Origin: Variovorax paradoxus
GTDB lineage: Bacteria; Pseudomonadota; Gammaproteobacteria; Burkholderiales; Burkholderiaceae_C
Direction of reading: 5' to 3'
Length of the DNA stretch: 57,855 nt
NCBI RefSeq assembly: GCF_018614915.1
Contig: NZ_JAGGNU010000015.1
Span: 1-57,855, forward strand
Each line of letters starts with the position of its first letter. The stretch's first letter is position 1. The notes below the pieces were generated by a model. The model searched no databases, was not told where the DNA came from, and saw only the letters and a program-made list of their open reading frames with translations. This document shows, one piece after another, positions 8,339 to 18,000 of this stretch. The position numbers were made by a program, and so were the translations under genes.

Positions 8339-10498
8339 ATGCCCACTCCCGCATCCGGCCCATCCTCCAACGCGATCCGCGCGCTGCTGTTGTGCGACCT
8401 GGTCGCCAGCACTCACGTCGTCGAGCGCTTGGGCGACGCCGCTGCGGCCGAGTTGATGGCACGCCACGACCGCATCGCGCGTGACCTGCTCGCTGCCCAC
8501 GGCGGCCGTGAGATCGACAAGAGCGACGGGTTCCTGCTGCTGTTCGAGCGGCCAGTCGACGCTGTGCGCTTCGCGCTAGCCTACCAAGCGCAGCTGCTCG
8601 AACTCGGCGCCCAGTCGAACACTGCCCTCGCCTCGCGCGTGGGCATTCACCTCGGCGAGGTGGTGCTGCGCGAGAACGCGGCCGCCGACATCGCGCGAGG
8701 CGCCAAGCCGCTGGAGGTCGAGGGCCTTGCCAAGGCCATCGCCGCGCGCGTGATGTCGCTCGCCGGCCAGGGGCGCATCCTGATGACGCGCACGGCCTAC
8801 GACTTCGCGCGCCGGGGTGCGGTGGGCCATGCCGACGAGGCCGCGCTGCGCTGGGCCGTGCACGGGCCGTACCGGATGGCCGGCGTCGACGACGCGGTGG
8901 AGGTCTGCGAAGTGGCGGCCGCCGGCGCTGACGCGCTGACGCCGCCTCCAAGCGCGGAAAAAGCGCAGCGCGTGGCCGAGGCCACCCCATCGTCGACGTT
9001 CGCCGCGCCGGCCGCCGGACCGCTGCTCGCCGTGCTCGCGTTCGACAACCTGTCCAACGACCCCGAGATGCAGTTCTTCTCCGACGGCGTCAGCGAGGAA
9101 ATCATCCAGCTCGTATCGCGGGGCAGCCAGCTCAAGGTGATCGGCCGCACGTCGAGCTTCCAGTTCCGCGGCGATCGCAAGGCCGAGGCGGCGAACGCCT
9201 TGCATTGCACCCATGTGCTCGACGGCTCGATCCGCCGCGCAGCGTCCCGCGTGCGGGTCAGCGCGCACCTGATGGAGGCCGCCTCGCAGACCACGCTGTG
9301 GTCGGAACGCTTCGAGCGCGGGCTGGAAGACATCTTCGCCGTGCAGGACGAGATCTCCGAGAACATCGCCCGCGCGCTCGATCAGGCCTTCGCCAGCGTG
9401 CCGGCCCCGACGGTGGAGCCGGCGGTATACGACCTCTACCTCCGATCGAGGCCCAAGGGCTACGCGCCCGACGAACTGCGCACCCACGTTGGCGTGCTGG
9501 AGCTGGTGACCACGCGCGCTCCGCAGTTCGCCGCGGCATGGGGGCGGCTGGCCTATCTGCGCGCCTTCTTGCGCTTCTACCAGCCGTTCGCCGAGCGCCC
9601 GGCCAGCGCGGCGCAGGTGAACCGCGAAGCCGAGCGCGCGCTGTCGCTCGATGCACAGAACCTCGACGCGATGGCAGCGCAGTACTTCGTGATCGCGCCC
9701 TTCGGGCACTTCGTCGAGGCCAACGCCGCACTCGATCGTCTGCGCCGCGCACCCGGTACCGGCGACGGGCAGCGCTACACCGGCTGGGCCCTGCGCCACT
9801 TCGGCTGGATGCGCGAGGCGCTGGCGGCCACCGAGCAGGCCTACCGGCTCGATGTGCTGGATCCGATGTCGGCCAACCTCCTCGCCCTCGCGCGCATGGC
9901 GGCCGGCGATATCGCCGAGGCAATTCCGATCTTCGAGGAGCTGGTGGAGCGCATGCCCACGATGAGCTTTCCGGTGTCCAGCCTGCTGCGTGCCCACGCC
10001 TTCCAGCACGACTGGGCCGCCGTCGACCGGTTGCTCGCGCTGGCCGGGCAGCGCCAGCTGCGCGAGTTCCAGGACGGGCTGCCGTTCATCCGCGCCAAGC
10101 GCGACCCCTCGCCCGCGCACATCGCCGCGTGGCGCGAGGAGCTCGCGGCGCATGTTCGCAGGACGGGCCGGGTCGACGTGTCACGCCTCGTGTACGCGGC
10201 CCACCTGGGACTGGTGGACGAGGCTTACGCCGCCGCCGACGCCGCACGCCTGGGGCCGGCCGGCCATGCCGACGACATCATGGGGCCCGATGGCTACCGC
10301 ACCGCGCTGCTGTTCCAGGCCAGCATGCCCGAGCTGCGCAACGACCGGCGTTTCGCGCCGTTGTGCGCGCGGCTCGGACTCGTCGAGTTCTGGCTGGCCA
10401 GCGGCAAGTGGCCCGACTGCGCGAGCGAAGTGCCCTACGACTTCCAGCGCGCATGCGAGCAGGCTCGGGCCGTGCCGAAAGAACACTTCGGCTTCTGA
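8339..10498 (+). CDS. Class III cyclase domain fused to TolB-like and TPR region
   Basis: A 719-residue protein. Residues about 12-195 form a class III nucleotide-cyclase homology domain. It has the metal-site strand LLLCDLVASTHVVERLGD, KSDGFLLLF in place of the usual GDG, and VGIHLGEVV. The first Asp and the second Asp of the metal site are present, while the first Gly of GDG is replaced by Ser. Residues 229-355 are a TolB_N/FlgO-like domain (LLAVLAFDNLSNDPEMQFFS, then DGVSEEIIQLVSRG). The remainder is a TPR-like helical array. Such proteins are usually cytoplasmic and signal through cAMP or cGMP. ATG 8339 starts the conserved part. The C-terminal 490 residues are strongly similar to the protein at 12484-14286, which carries a winged helix instead of the cyclase. 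It converges on the GST gene with a 19-base gap. Confidence 0.85.
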   Translation: MPTPASGPSSNAIRALLLCDLVASTHVVERLGDAAAAELMARHDRIARDLLAAHGGREIDKSDGFLLLFERPVDAVRFALAYQAQLLELGAQSNTALASRVGIHLGEVVLRENAAADIARGAKPLEVEGLAKAIAARVMSLAGQGRILMTRTAYDFARRGAVGHADEAALRWAVHGPYRMAGVDDAVEVCEVAAAGADALTPPPSAEKAQRVAEATPSSTFAAPAAGPLLAVLAFDNLSNDPEMQFFSDGVSEEIIQLVSRGSQLKVIGRTSSFQFRGDRKAEAANALHCTHVLDGSIRRAASRVRVSAHLMEAASQTTLWSERFERGLEDIFAVQDEISENIARALDQAFASVPAPTVEPAVYDLYLRSRPKGYAPDELRTHVGVLELVTTRAPQFAAAWGRLAYLRAFLRFYQPFAERPASAAQVNREAERALSLDAQNLDAMAAQYFVIAPFGHFVEANAALDRLRRAPGTGDGQRYTGWALRHFGWMREALAATEQAYRLDVLDPMSANLLALARMAAGDIAEAIPIFEELVERMPTMSFPVSSLLRAHAFQHDWAAVDRLLALAGQRQLREFQDGLPFIRAKRDPSPAHIAAWREELAAHVRRTGRVDVSRLVYAAHLGLVDEAYAAADAARLGPAGHADDIMGPDGYRTALLFQASMPELRNDRRFAPLCARLGLVEFWLASGKWPDCASEVPYDFQRACEQARAVPKEHFGF

Positions 10499-10517
10499 GC
10501 GCCTGCGCCCCGGCGCT

Positions 10518-11192
10518 TCACACCGTCGCGAACGACTCGCCTTTGTGCGCGGCGGTGACTCCGTCGAGCGTGGCGTTCACCGACTTCCAGCTCTTCAGCG
10601 CCTTGATGCGCGCCAGCCAGCCCTGCACGTACGGGTAGGCCGCGAAATCGCAACCGATCACCTCGCCCAAGGTGAGCAATCCGGCGCCGAAATGGTCCGC
10701 GATGCTGATCGCATCGCCGCACACGTAGTTGTGCCCGGGCCCGAGGATGTGGTCGTTGAGGACTTGCAGCCACACCTTCGAGCGCTCCTGGCCCCACTGC
10801 ACCGCGCCGGCCTGCGCCTCGTCGCTGCGCCGCTTGTGGTGCGGCAGCAGCTGGGCGAACACCAGGCCGAAGCAGTAGTCGCGGCTCAGTTGGGTGTTGA
10901 ACCAGTCCATGCGCTCGTTGACGCGGGCCCGCTCCTGCAGGCCCTTGGGGTACAGCGGCGAATCGATCTTGTCGGCCAGGTACTTTAAAATCGCCGAGCT
11001 CTCGGTGAGGCGGAAGTCACCGTCCTCCAGCATCGGCACCAGCGCATTCGGGTTGAGCGCACGATAAGCAGGCTGCATGTGCTCGCCCTTGAAGATGTCG
11101 ACCAGCTTCAGGTCGAGATCGATACCGCTCTCCGCAGCGAAGAGCAGCACGGGCCGGCTCGCAGTCGAAGCCGGGTGGTAGTAGAGCTTCAT
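10518..11192 (-). CDS. Glutathione S-transferase family protein
   Basis: A 224-residue protein with the thioredoxin-fold N-terminal domain (KLYYHPASTASRPVLLFAAE, then NPNALVPMLEDGDFRLTESS with the cis-Pro and the glutathione-binding E-S pair). An all-helical C-terminal domain follows (ADHFGAGLLTLGEVIG, the N-capping box region). Ser/Thr residues near position 9-12 could serve as catalytic residues in theta- or beta-like classes. A good AAGGAGAC ribosome binding site precedes the ATG. The gene starts only 16 bases after the solute-binding-like gene on the same strand, so they probably form a two-gene operon. It may conjugate, reduce or dehalogenate a compound sensed by that binding protein. 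This last point is inference. Confidence 0.88.
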   Translation of the reverse strand: MKLYYHPASTASRPVLLFAAESGIDLDLKLVDIFKGEHMQPAYRALNPNALVPMLEDGDFRLTESSAILKYLADKIDSPLYPKGLQERARVNERMDWFNTQLSRDYCFGLVFAQLLPHHKRRSDEAQAGAVQWGQERSKVWLQVLNDHILGPGHNYVCGDAISIADHFGAGLLTLGEVIGCDFAAYPYVQGWLARIKALKSWKSVNATLDGVTAAHKGESFATV

Positions 11193-11208
11193 CTCAGGTC
11201 TCCTTGGC

Positions 11209-12321
11209 TCATTGCGCGCTCTGCACGCGCTCGTTGGGATCGATCATGCCGAGGTTCTCGACGACCTTCATCTGCCCCGCCTGCACCTGGCCGACGTACA
11301 TGGTAAGGCGCAGGTGATGCTGGCCGGGCACCATTTCGGCGGCCCCGCCCGGTCCTTCGGCGATGCGCGCATGGTCGAGCGCGCGGATCACCGCCGCCTG
11401 GTCGAGCGTGCCGGCCTCCCGCACGGCCGCCTCCCATAGCTTCAGCCCGCGATACAGCCCCGTGCTGGCGCTGCCGGCGGTGAACTTGGCGCTGCCCGGA
11501 AATCGCTCGTCGTAGCGGCGCAGCAGCGCCGTGCTGAACGGGTCGCTGACGGCCTGGTAATAGTCGAGGCAGCTGTAGAGCCCCTCGACATGCTCGGCCG
11601 GCAGCAGGCTCGCAAGGTTCTCCTCGAAGTAGGGGCAGACGATCCGGCCGCCGCGCTTCGTGAAGCCCGCCTCGTACAGCTGCTGCAGGAACGGCGCCAC
11701 GCCGGGCGGCACCGTGGTGTTGAAGACCACCTGCGCCCCGCTGGACATGATCTTGTCGACCGTGCTGCGGTAGTCCGCGTGATCGACGGGCAAATACTCC
11801 TCGCCGACGATCGAGCCGCCATGCGCGATGACTGCCGAACGCACCCGCTTGTTCATCACGTGTGGCCAGATGTAGTCGGCCGATGGGAGATAGAACGTGC
11901 GAGCATCGGTCTGCTTCATCAACCAGGGGATCAGCGAATCGACCTGCTGTGCCGGCACGGGGCCGGTGCAGAAGATGAGCGGGTCGCTCTCCTCGCCCTC
12001 GTATTGCTCCGGGTAGATGTAGAGCTTCTTGCCCTGCACGACGGCCGGGCCCTTGATCGCCTGCCGGGTGGAGCTGTAAATGCCGCCGAAGATCACGTCC
12101 ACGCGATCGCCCTGAACTAGCTTGGCGGCCTTGACGGCGGCCACCTTGTCGTCGGTGGCGCTGTCTTCGGTGATCAGTTCGATGCGCCGCCCGAGCAGGC
12201 CGCCGCCCGCGTTGATCTCGTCCACCACCAGGCGGGCGAGGTTGGCGTTGGCAATGCCGAGGAAGGACAGTGGGCCGGTCTGGTCGGTGACGAGGCCGAT
12301 CTTGATGGATGCTTGGGTCAC
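11209..12321 (-). CDS. Urea/amide-type periplasmic-binding-fold protein without signal peptide
   Basis: About 370 residues of the Peripla_BP_5/6 type seen in AmiC, FmdD and UrtA. It shows IKIGLVTDQTGPLSFLG at the N-terminus, then LVVDEINAGGGLLGRRIELI, then YIYPEQYEGEESDPLIFCTG. GTG 12321 is preceded by AAGGAGAT and is the best start. Neither it nor the upstream ATG at 12378 gives a hydrophobic signal peptide. The protein should therefore stay in the cytoplasm and act as a ligand sensor, as AmiC does, rather than deliver substrate to an ABC transporter. No permease or ATPase genes are nearby. It is divergent from the winged-helix/TolB protein gene at 12484 (162 bases between starts) and followed by GST. 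Fold call strong; sensor role inferred. Confidence 0.82.
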   Translation of the reverse strand: MTQASIKIGLVTDQTGPLSFLGIANANLARLVVDEINAGGGLLGRRIELITEDSATDDKVAAVKAAKLVQGDRVDVIFGGIYSSTRQAIKGPAVVQGKKLYIYPEQYEGEESDPLIFCTGPVPAQQVDSLIPWLMKQTDARTFYLPSADYIWPHVMNKRVRSAVIAHGGSIVGEEYLPVDHADYRSTVDKIMSSGAQVVFNTTVPPGVAPFLQQLYEAGFTKRGGRIVCPYFEENLASLLPAEHVEGLYSCLDYYQAVSDPFSTALLRRYDERFPGSAKFTAGSASTGLYRGLKLWEAAVREAGTLDQAAVIRALDHARIAEGPGGAAEMVPGQHHLRLTMYVGQVQAGQMKVVENLGMIDPNERVQSAQ

Positions 12322-12483
12322 GATGGGATCTCCTTGCAGATGGTGGATGGGCACGGCCGCGTCGCGGGGTGCAGGCACTGTGCGCGCCGGGAGGCGGCTG
12401 CGTCCTTAAGCGATGTGAAACGTTGCCAAGGCGCGCGCGTGGTTCGACAATCGGGGCCGACAAGCAAGAGAGGCGCTCAGGTC

Positions 12484-14286
12484 TTGGTCTTCAAGGCAAA
12501 GGGGTTCGAAGTGCGGCCATCGGAGCGCCGCCTGCTGGCCAATGGCCAGCCGGTCTCGCTCGGTGGACGCGCGTTCGACCTGCTGCTGGCGCTGATCGAG
12601 CTGCGCGACCGCGTGGTCGCCAAGGATGAGCTGCTGGCGCGGGTCTGGCCTGGCACGGTGGTTGAGGAAAACAACCTCACAGTGCAGATCTCGTCGCTGC
12701 GCAAGGTTCTCGGGCCGGACGCCATCGCCACCGTGGCCGGGCGCGGCTACCGGTTCACGTTGCCATTGCTGGACGACGACGCTCCCGCCTCACCGGCCGA
12801 GCCGTCATCCCCGCGCGAGCGCCCCTTGATTGCCGTGCTCGCCTTCGACAACCTGTCGAACGAGCCCGAGATGCAGTTCTTCTCCGACGGCGTCAGCGAG
12901 GAGATCATCCAGCGCCTCGCGCGTGGCACCCAGCTGCGGGTGATCAGCCGCACCACGAGCTTCCAGTTCCGTGGCGAACGAAAGGCCGAGGCGGCGCAAC
13001 GCCTGAACTGCGGCTACGTGCTCGACGGCTCGGTCCGCCGCGCGGCCGGCCAAGTACGCATCAGCGCCCACCTGATGGAGGCCACGTCCGGCACGACGCT
13101 GTGGTCCGACCGCTATGACCGTGCGCTGGAAGGCATATTCGAGGTCCAGGACGACATCGCCGAAAGCATCGCGCGCGCGCTCGACCACGGTTTCTTCGGT
13201 GTTGCGACGCGCGCAGTCGCTCCTGCGGTCTATGACCTCTACCTGCGATCCAGCCCCAAATCCTATGCCCCGGACGAACTGCGCACCAGCGTCGGCGTGC
13301 TCGAGGTGGTGACGCAGCGCGCACCGCATTTCGTCGAGGCCTGGGGGAGGCTCGCCTACGTGCGCAGCTTCCTGCACATGTACCTGCCATTTGCCGAGCG
13401 TGCAGCCAGCGTCGAGCACGTGGTTCGCGAGGCCTCGCACGCGCTGGCGCTCGACGCGCAGAACAACGATGCTCTCGTCGCGCGATGCTTCGTGATGCCG
13501 CCCTTCGGCCGGTTCGTCGAGGCGGAGGACTTCCTCGAGCGGTTGCGCCAGGCGCCCGGCTCGGGCGACGGCCGGCGCTACATCAGCTGGCTGTTGCGCC
13601 AGACCGGCCGCCTGCGTGCGAGCCTCGACGAGGCCGAACGCATCTACCGCCTGGACATGCTCGATCCGATGACGGCCAACCTGGTGGCGCTGGCCCGCAT
13701 GGCCACGGGGCGGGTCGCGGAGGCGGTGCCCGTGTACGAAGACCTCGTGGCGCGCATCCCCGACATGAGCTTTCCGATCTCGAGCTTGCTGCGGGCCCAT
13801 GCCTTCCTGCAGAATTGGACGGCGGTCGATCGCCTGCTCGCGCTCGCGGCCACGCGCCCGCTGCGCGAGTTCCAGGACACCATCCCTTTCGTCCGCGCCA
13901 AGCGCGACCCGACGCCTGAGCATATCGGCGCCTGGCGCAGCGAGTTCGAGGCGCACGTGATGATCACCGGCGGAGTGGACGTGGCGCGCCTGGTCTATGC
14001 CGCGCACCTGGGCCTGGTCGACGAGGCCTTCCGTGCTGCCGAGGGCGCCCGCCTGGGCCCCGCGGGGACCAGCACCGACATCATGGGCCCCGACGGCTAC
14101 CGCACCGCGCTGCTGTTCCAGGCCAGCATGCCCGAGCTGCGCAACGACCCACGCTTCCCGCGGCTGTGCGCGCGACTGGGTCTGGTGGAGTTTTGGCTCG
14201 CCGGCGGCCAGTGGCCCGATTGCGCGGATGATGTGCCCTACGATTTTCGGCAAGAGTGTGAGCGGGCGAAGGGTGTGCCTAGGTAG
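12484..14286 (+). CDS. OmpR-type winged helix fused to TolB-like and TPR region (CadC-like regulator)
   Basis: About 600 residues. Residues 1-95 are a Trans_reg_C winged helix: FEVRPSERRLLANGQPVSLG, GGRAFDLLLALIE, NNLTVQISSLRKVLGPDAI and VAGRGYRF are the hallmark strands and recognition helix. Residues about 113-235 are a TolB_N-like domain (LIAVLAFDNLSNEPEMQFFS) and the rest is TPR-like. No transmembrane helix separates them, so unlike CadC it is soluble. TTG 12484 with an AGAGAGG sequence upstream gives a start right at the domain; an ATG further up at 12313 would add 57 residues without homology. The C-terminal 490 residues are paralogous to the protein at 8339-10498. It is divergent from the amide-type binding-protein gene, which it may control. 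Confidence 0.82.
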   Translation: MVFKAKGFEVRPSERRLLANGQPVSLGGRAFDLLLALIELRDRVVAKDELLARVWPGTVVEENNLTVQISSLRKVLGPDAIATVAGRGYRFTLPLLDDDAPASPAEPSSPRERPLIAVLAFDNLSNEPEMQFFSDGVSEEIIQRLARGTQLRVISRTTSFQFRGERKAEAAQRLNCGYVLDGSVRRAAGQVRISAHLMEATSGTTLWSDRYDRALEGIFEVQDDIAESIARALDHGFFGVATRAVAPAVYDLYLRSSPKSYAPDELRTSVGVLEVVTQRAPHFVEAWGRLAYVRSFLHMYLPFAERAASVEHVVREASHALALDAQNNDALVARCFVMPPFGRFVEAEDFLERLRQAPGSGDGRRYISWLLRQTGRLRASLDEAERIYRLDMLDPMTANLVALARMATGRVAEAVPVYEDLVARIPDMSFPISSLLRAHAFLQNWTAVDRLLALAATRPLREFQDTIPFVRAKRDPTPEHIGAWRSEFEAHVMITGGVDVARLVYAAHLGLVDEAFRAAEGARLGPAGTSTDIMGPDGYRTALLFQASMPELRNDPRFPRLCARLGLVEFWLAGGQWPDCADDVPYDFRQECERAKGVPR

Positions 14287-14528
14287 ATCTTCGGATTTTG
14301 ACGGCGCAACGACGCGGGCGCGCTCTTCTGCTCATTCGCACTGCACTTGTCACGCCGGGCTCTGTCCTCACCCACGGGGCAGCCCATCCACTTTGCAGCG
14401 TTCGAAGGTTGTACCCGCGCAAGCGCCTGGCCATGTCCAGTGCTTCACGCACCGACCAATATGGGCTTCGCATCTGTCCTTCAAGAACTTGGGCATCTCG
14501 TATCATCGAAGTCAGAAACAGATCCCCC

Positions 14529-15029
14529 ATGGCGCAGCCGACCAACAACCAGAGCATTACCCCGGAGGTACGACCGGTCATCGAAGAACTGGACCGCTTC
14601 GCGAGCCGTCCCGACGTGTTGTGCGTCCTAAGGCAGGCGGCCGCCGATGCCCGCGAGAAATTGCGGCAGAACCCGAACATTGCCGAAGCCTTTGCAGCAA
14701 TGGATCTCTCGTGTCTTGGGTGCTTAGTGCCCGCGGCGATTGGTAGCGCCAGAGTCGTGGTGAATCGCGGCGCCGGCGGCGCAAGCATTGAGCGGCATGT
14801 GAGTAGCACGCAGTATCTGTTTGCCCTGGATGGCGCCATGGAAACGCACGTCCAGACAACGGAAGGCTGGCACGTGGATCGTTATGGGCAAGGCGACCCA
14901 GCCGTACTGGAAAATCGATGGCATGTCGTTCCGCCCGGGGTTTGGCACAGGTCCACCGCCCCCGGAGCGCGGAATTGGGTTGTCGTGGCTTTCCATTCCG
15001 CACGCGACGTGAGCGACGAGTATCAGTGA
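14529..15029 (+). CDS. Cupin-domain protein
   Basis: A 166-residue protein. The second half has a cupin barrel: a strand set around QYLFALDGAMETHVQTTEGW, then WHVVPPGVWHRSTAPGARNW, giving the PxxxxH motif of cupin motif 2. The first half is helical (ITPEVRPVIEELDRFASRPD). ATG 14529 is used because upstream in-frame codons have no homology; no clear ribosome binding site is visible. It is convergent with the large cyclase-ATPase gene (stops five bases apart). Function is unknown; cupins of this size may be sensors or isomerases. Confidence 0.65.
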   Translation: MAQPTNNQSITPEVRPVIEELDRFASRPDVLCVLRQAAADAREKLRQNPNIAEAFAAMDLSCLGCLVPAAIGSARVVVNRGAGGASIERHVSSTQYLFALDGAMETHVQTTEGWHVDRYGQGDPAVLENRWHVVPPGVWHRSTAPGARNWVVVAFHSARDVSDEYQ

Positions 15030-15033
15030 AGGC

Positions 15034-18000
15034 TCAGCCTTGCCCCGCGCCCCCAAGCAACTCGCGCGCCTCGATCAAGTCAGCCGCATCGAAGCCTTCG
15101 GTAAACCATTCATACACGGAGGCAAGTTCGAGCAGGGCCTGCGCGTGCCCGCCATGGAGACGCGCCAACCGGACCATGCTGACGCATGTGCGCAATTCAA
15201 GAGACTTGGCGCTTTGCTGTCTGGCGATGGAAAGAGCGCGCTCGAAGCAGGTCTGCGCCTCGGCGGCATTTTCCGTGGAGAGGGCAAGAAGCAATTCTCC
15301 CCTGACGCGAAAGAGCTCAGCCTCCCACCAATACGTACCCATCTCACTGGCGAGGCCCAGCGCCTCGGTGACCGATTCCAGTCCCTCGGCGACTTGTCCG
15401 GCACGCGAGAGCGCCTGAACCTGCAACAGCAGGAATAGCGGCTGCCAGACCTTGGCACCGGTAGCCTTGTACGCTAACAGCGCCTGCTCGATATGGGTGA
15501 ATCCGCTTTCGGTATTGCCTAGCTCTGCCTCGGCCCATCCTTGGACGATCAGGCCGTGGACGAGCCAGCTCGGGAAACCCTGCTCCGTGGCGAAATCGGT
15601 CGTCGCTTCGGCCGCTTGCAGAGCCAGCGACGCTTCGCCGCGGAATTGATGGACCCATGCCGATGAAGCCATCGCGTACCCGAGGCTGAACGGGTGCCGA
15701 GGCGTTGCCGCATGCGCCGCCCGCTGCGCTTGCGCGACGCCCGCAACCGCCTGATCCGGGTATCCCAACAGCCACAGCGCCAGCGCCCCGAAAGCAAGAC
15801 AGGAGACCCTCGGATCCCGGCTCAGGCTGTCGCGCAGCGCGTGATCGTGCACGTCCTCGTAGCGCTGAACCGCCAGCTCCGTATGCGACCTGCAATCGAT
15901 GAGGTCGCCGACCCGAAGCAATGTGAGTCCGAGCAATTCGTGGCCGCTCACAAACAGCTCGGTTTCCAGCCTGCGCTCGGCCAAGCCCAGAAGTTGCTCG
16001 CCGATATCGCGCGCCAACCGCAGTTCACCCCGATTGATGTACAGCAACCCCAATCCTGAAAGCACCCGAACGAGGTCGGCGCTAGCGGTGGTGTCCTGGC
16101 ATAGTTCGCGGGCCCGTTCATAGGCCTGGGCGACCTCCGGCACCGCGAAGCCGCGCGTCGCCATCCATGCCGACCCGAGCATCGACTGAATCTGCAACTC
16201 GCGCGAGTCGCGCCCCGCCGGATCGGAAAGTCCCGGCAGCATGGTTAGCGACGAGCTGAGATGATCGATTGCCGTGGCGTAGGCGGAGCGTTGCATCGCT
16301 TGCGATCCGGCGCGCATCAAGAAATCGACCGCCTTCGGCACGTTGTCGCTGCAAGCATAGTGATGGGCAAGCTCGCTGCAGTGATCGTCCAGGTGATCGC
16401 TGAAATGCGCTTCCATCGCTTGCGCCACACGCGAATGCAAGATGCGCCTGGTGTCAGCCAGCAGCTCCCCGTAGGCCGTCTCCCGGGTGAGTGCGTGCTT
16501 GAACACGTATTCCACATCGGGGAAAACCGTTCGCTCGAAGATGAATTCGGCACTCTGCAGGCGGTCGAGCATATCCTGGAGCTGCGTTTCGGAACTCTGC
16601 GCCACACGCTCGATGAGACGCAGCGGGGACGCATTGCCGAGCACCGCAAGCATCTGTAGAAACGCCTTGTGCTCGGGCTCCAAGCGGTCGATGCGGGCCG
16701 CCAACACGCCCTGCACCGTTGCAGGCATCTCGATCGTCGCCAATGCGCGAGTGAGCACGATCTCCTCACCGCGCCGCAGCAGAACACCATGATCGAACAG
16801 GGTCTGAACGTACTCCTCCAAGAAGAATGGATTTCCCTGCGTCTTCATGACAATGAGCGATTTCAGTTCGGCGAGCGCGGGAGCGGTTCCGAGCAAGGCG
16901 ATCAGCAGCGCTTCGGCATCCTCCCGCCCGAACGCTTTCAAGCGCAATTGGCTGTGCGACGTGCCAGCGTCCCAGCTGGGTTGGTACTCCGGACGATAGT
17001 TGACGAGCAGGAGGATGCGCGCACCCTCCACGGCACGGCCGAACATGGTCAGGAAACTCTGGCTCTCGGCGTCCAGCCAATGCAGGTCCTCCATCACCAT
17101 CAAGACCGGCTGGTTGACGGCTTCGCGCAGGACCAGTCGCTGAATTGCGTCGAACGTTCGGCGGCGCTGGATCTGCGGATCCATCTTGTCGATCGGCGCG
17201 GCAGCATCCCTGACGCCCAGCAAGGCCAACAAGAAGGGGATCGTGTCATCAAGGCTGCGATCGAGCCCCAGCACGCGGCCGGTCACCTTCTCCAGCTTGC
17301 GGCGCTCGTCGTCGGCCGGCGCAATCTGCAGGTAGCTCTTCAGCATGTCGATCAACGGCAGGTAGGGAAACGCCTTGCCGTAGGAGTCCGAACTGCACTC
17401 CAAGATCAGGCAGCCCTCTTTCGCCAGCAGCTTGAACTCGTGACACAGGCGCGACTTGCCCACGCCCGCCTCGCCGATGACGCCGATGATTTGTCCTTCG
17501 CCCGCCTTGGCCAGCTGCAGCATCGCCTGCATCCGTTCGAGCTCGTTCTGGCGGCCGACGAACCGTGCCAAGCCATGGCTGGCGGAGACTTCGAGACGGG
17601 TATGCAATGGGCCGACGCCGGCGACTTCGAAGAGGTTGACGTTCGCACTGACGCCTTTCAAAGGGACGCTGCCCAGGCTGCGAAACTCGAAGTAGCCCTC
17701 TGTTAGGCGATGGGTGGATTCGCTGACGACCACTGAGCCGGGTGCCGCGACGTGCTCAATGCGAGCTGCCAATCCCGTCGAGTGCCCGATCGGCACATAG
17801 TCCGCGCGCCGGTCGTCGGTCGGGATCGAACGCACGACCACTTCACCGGTATGGATGCCCACCCTGATCTGCACGGCGGGCAGCCCCTTTTCCCGCAGCA
17901 GCCGGGCGCCGTACGCTTTCATCTGCTCCTGCATGCTGAGCGCCGCATAGAGAGCCCGTCGGGCGTGATCCTCGCGCGCGATCGGAGCGCCAAAGAAGGC

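Noticed and set aside
8576..10153. A 525-residue reverse-strand frame opposite the cyclase/TolB gene.
   Set aside because: It mirrors the third-position GC bias of the real gene, has His/Arg-rich low-complexity translation and no domain.
12805..14253. A long reverse frame opposite the winged-helix/TolB gene.
   Set aside because: A frame shadow: its content is the complement of the conserved TolB/TPR sequence and contains no recognisable motif.
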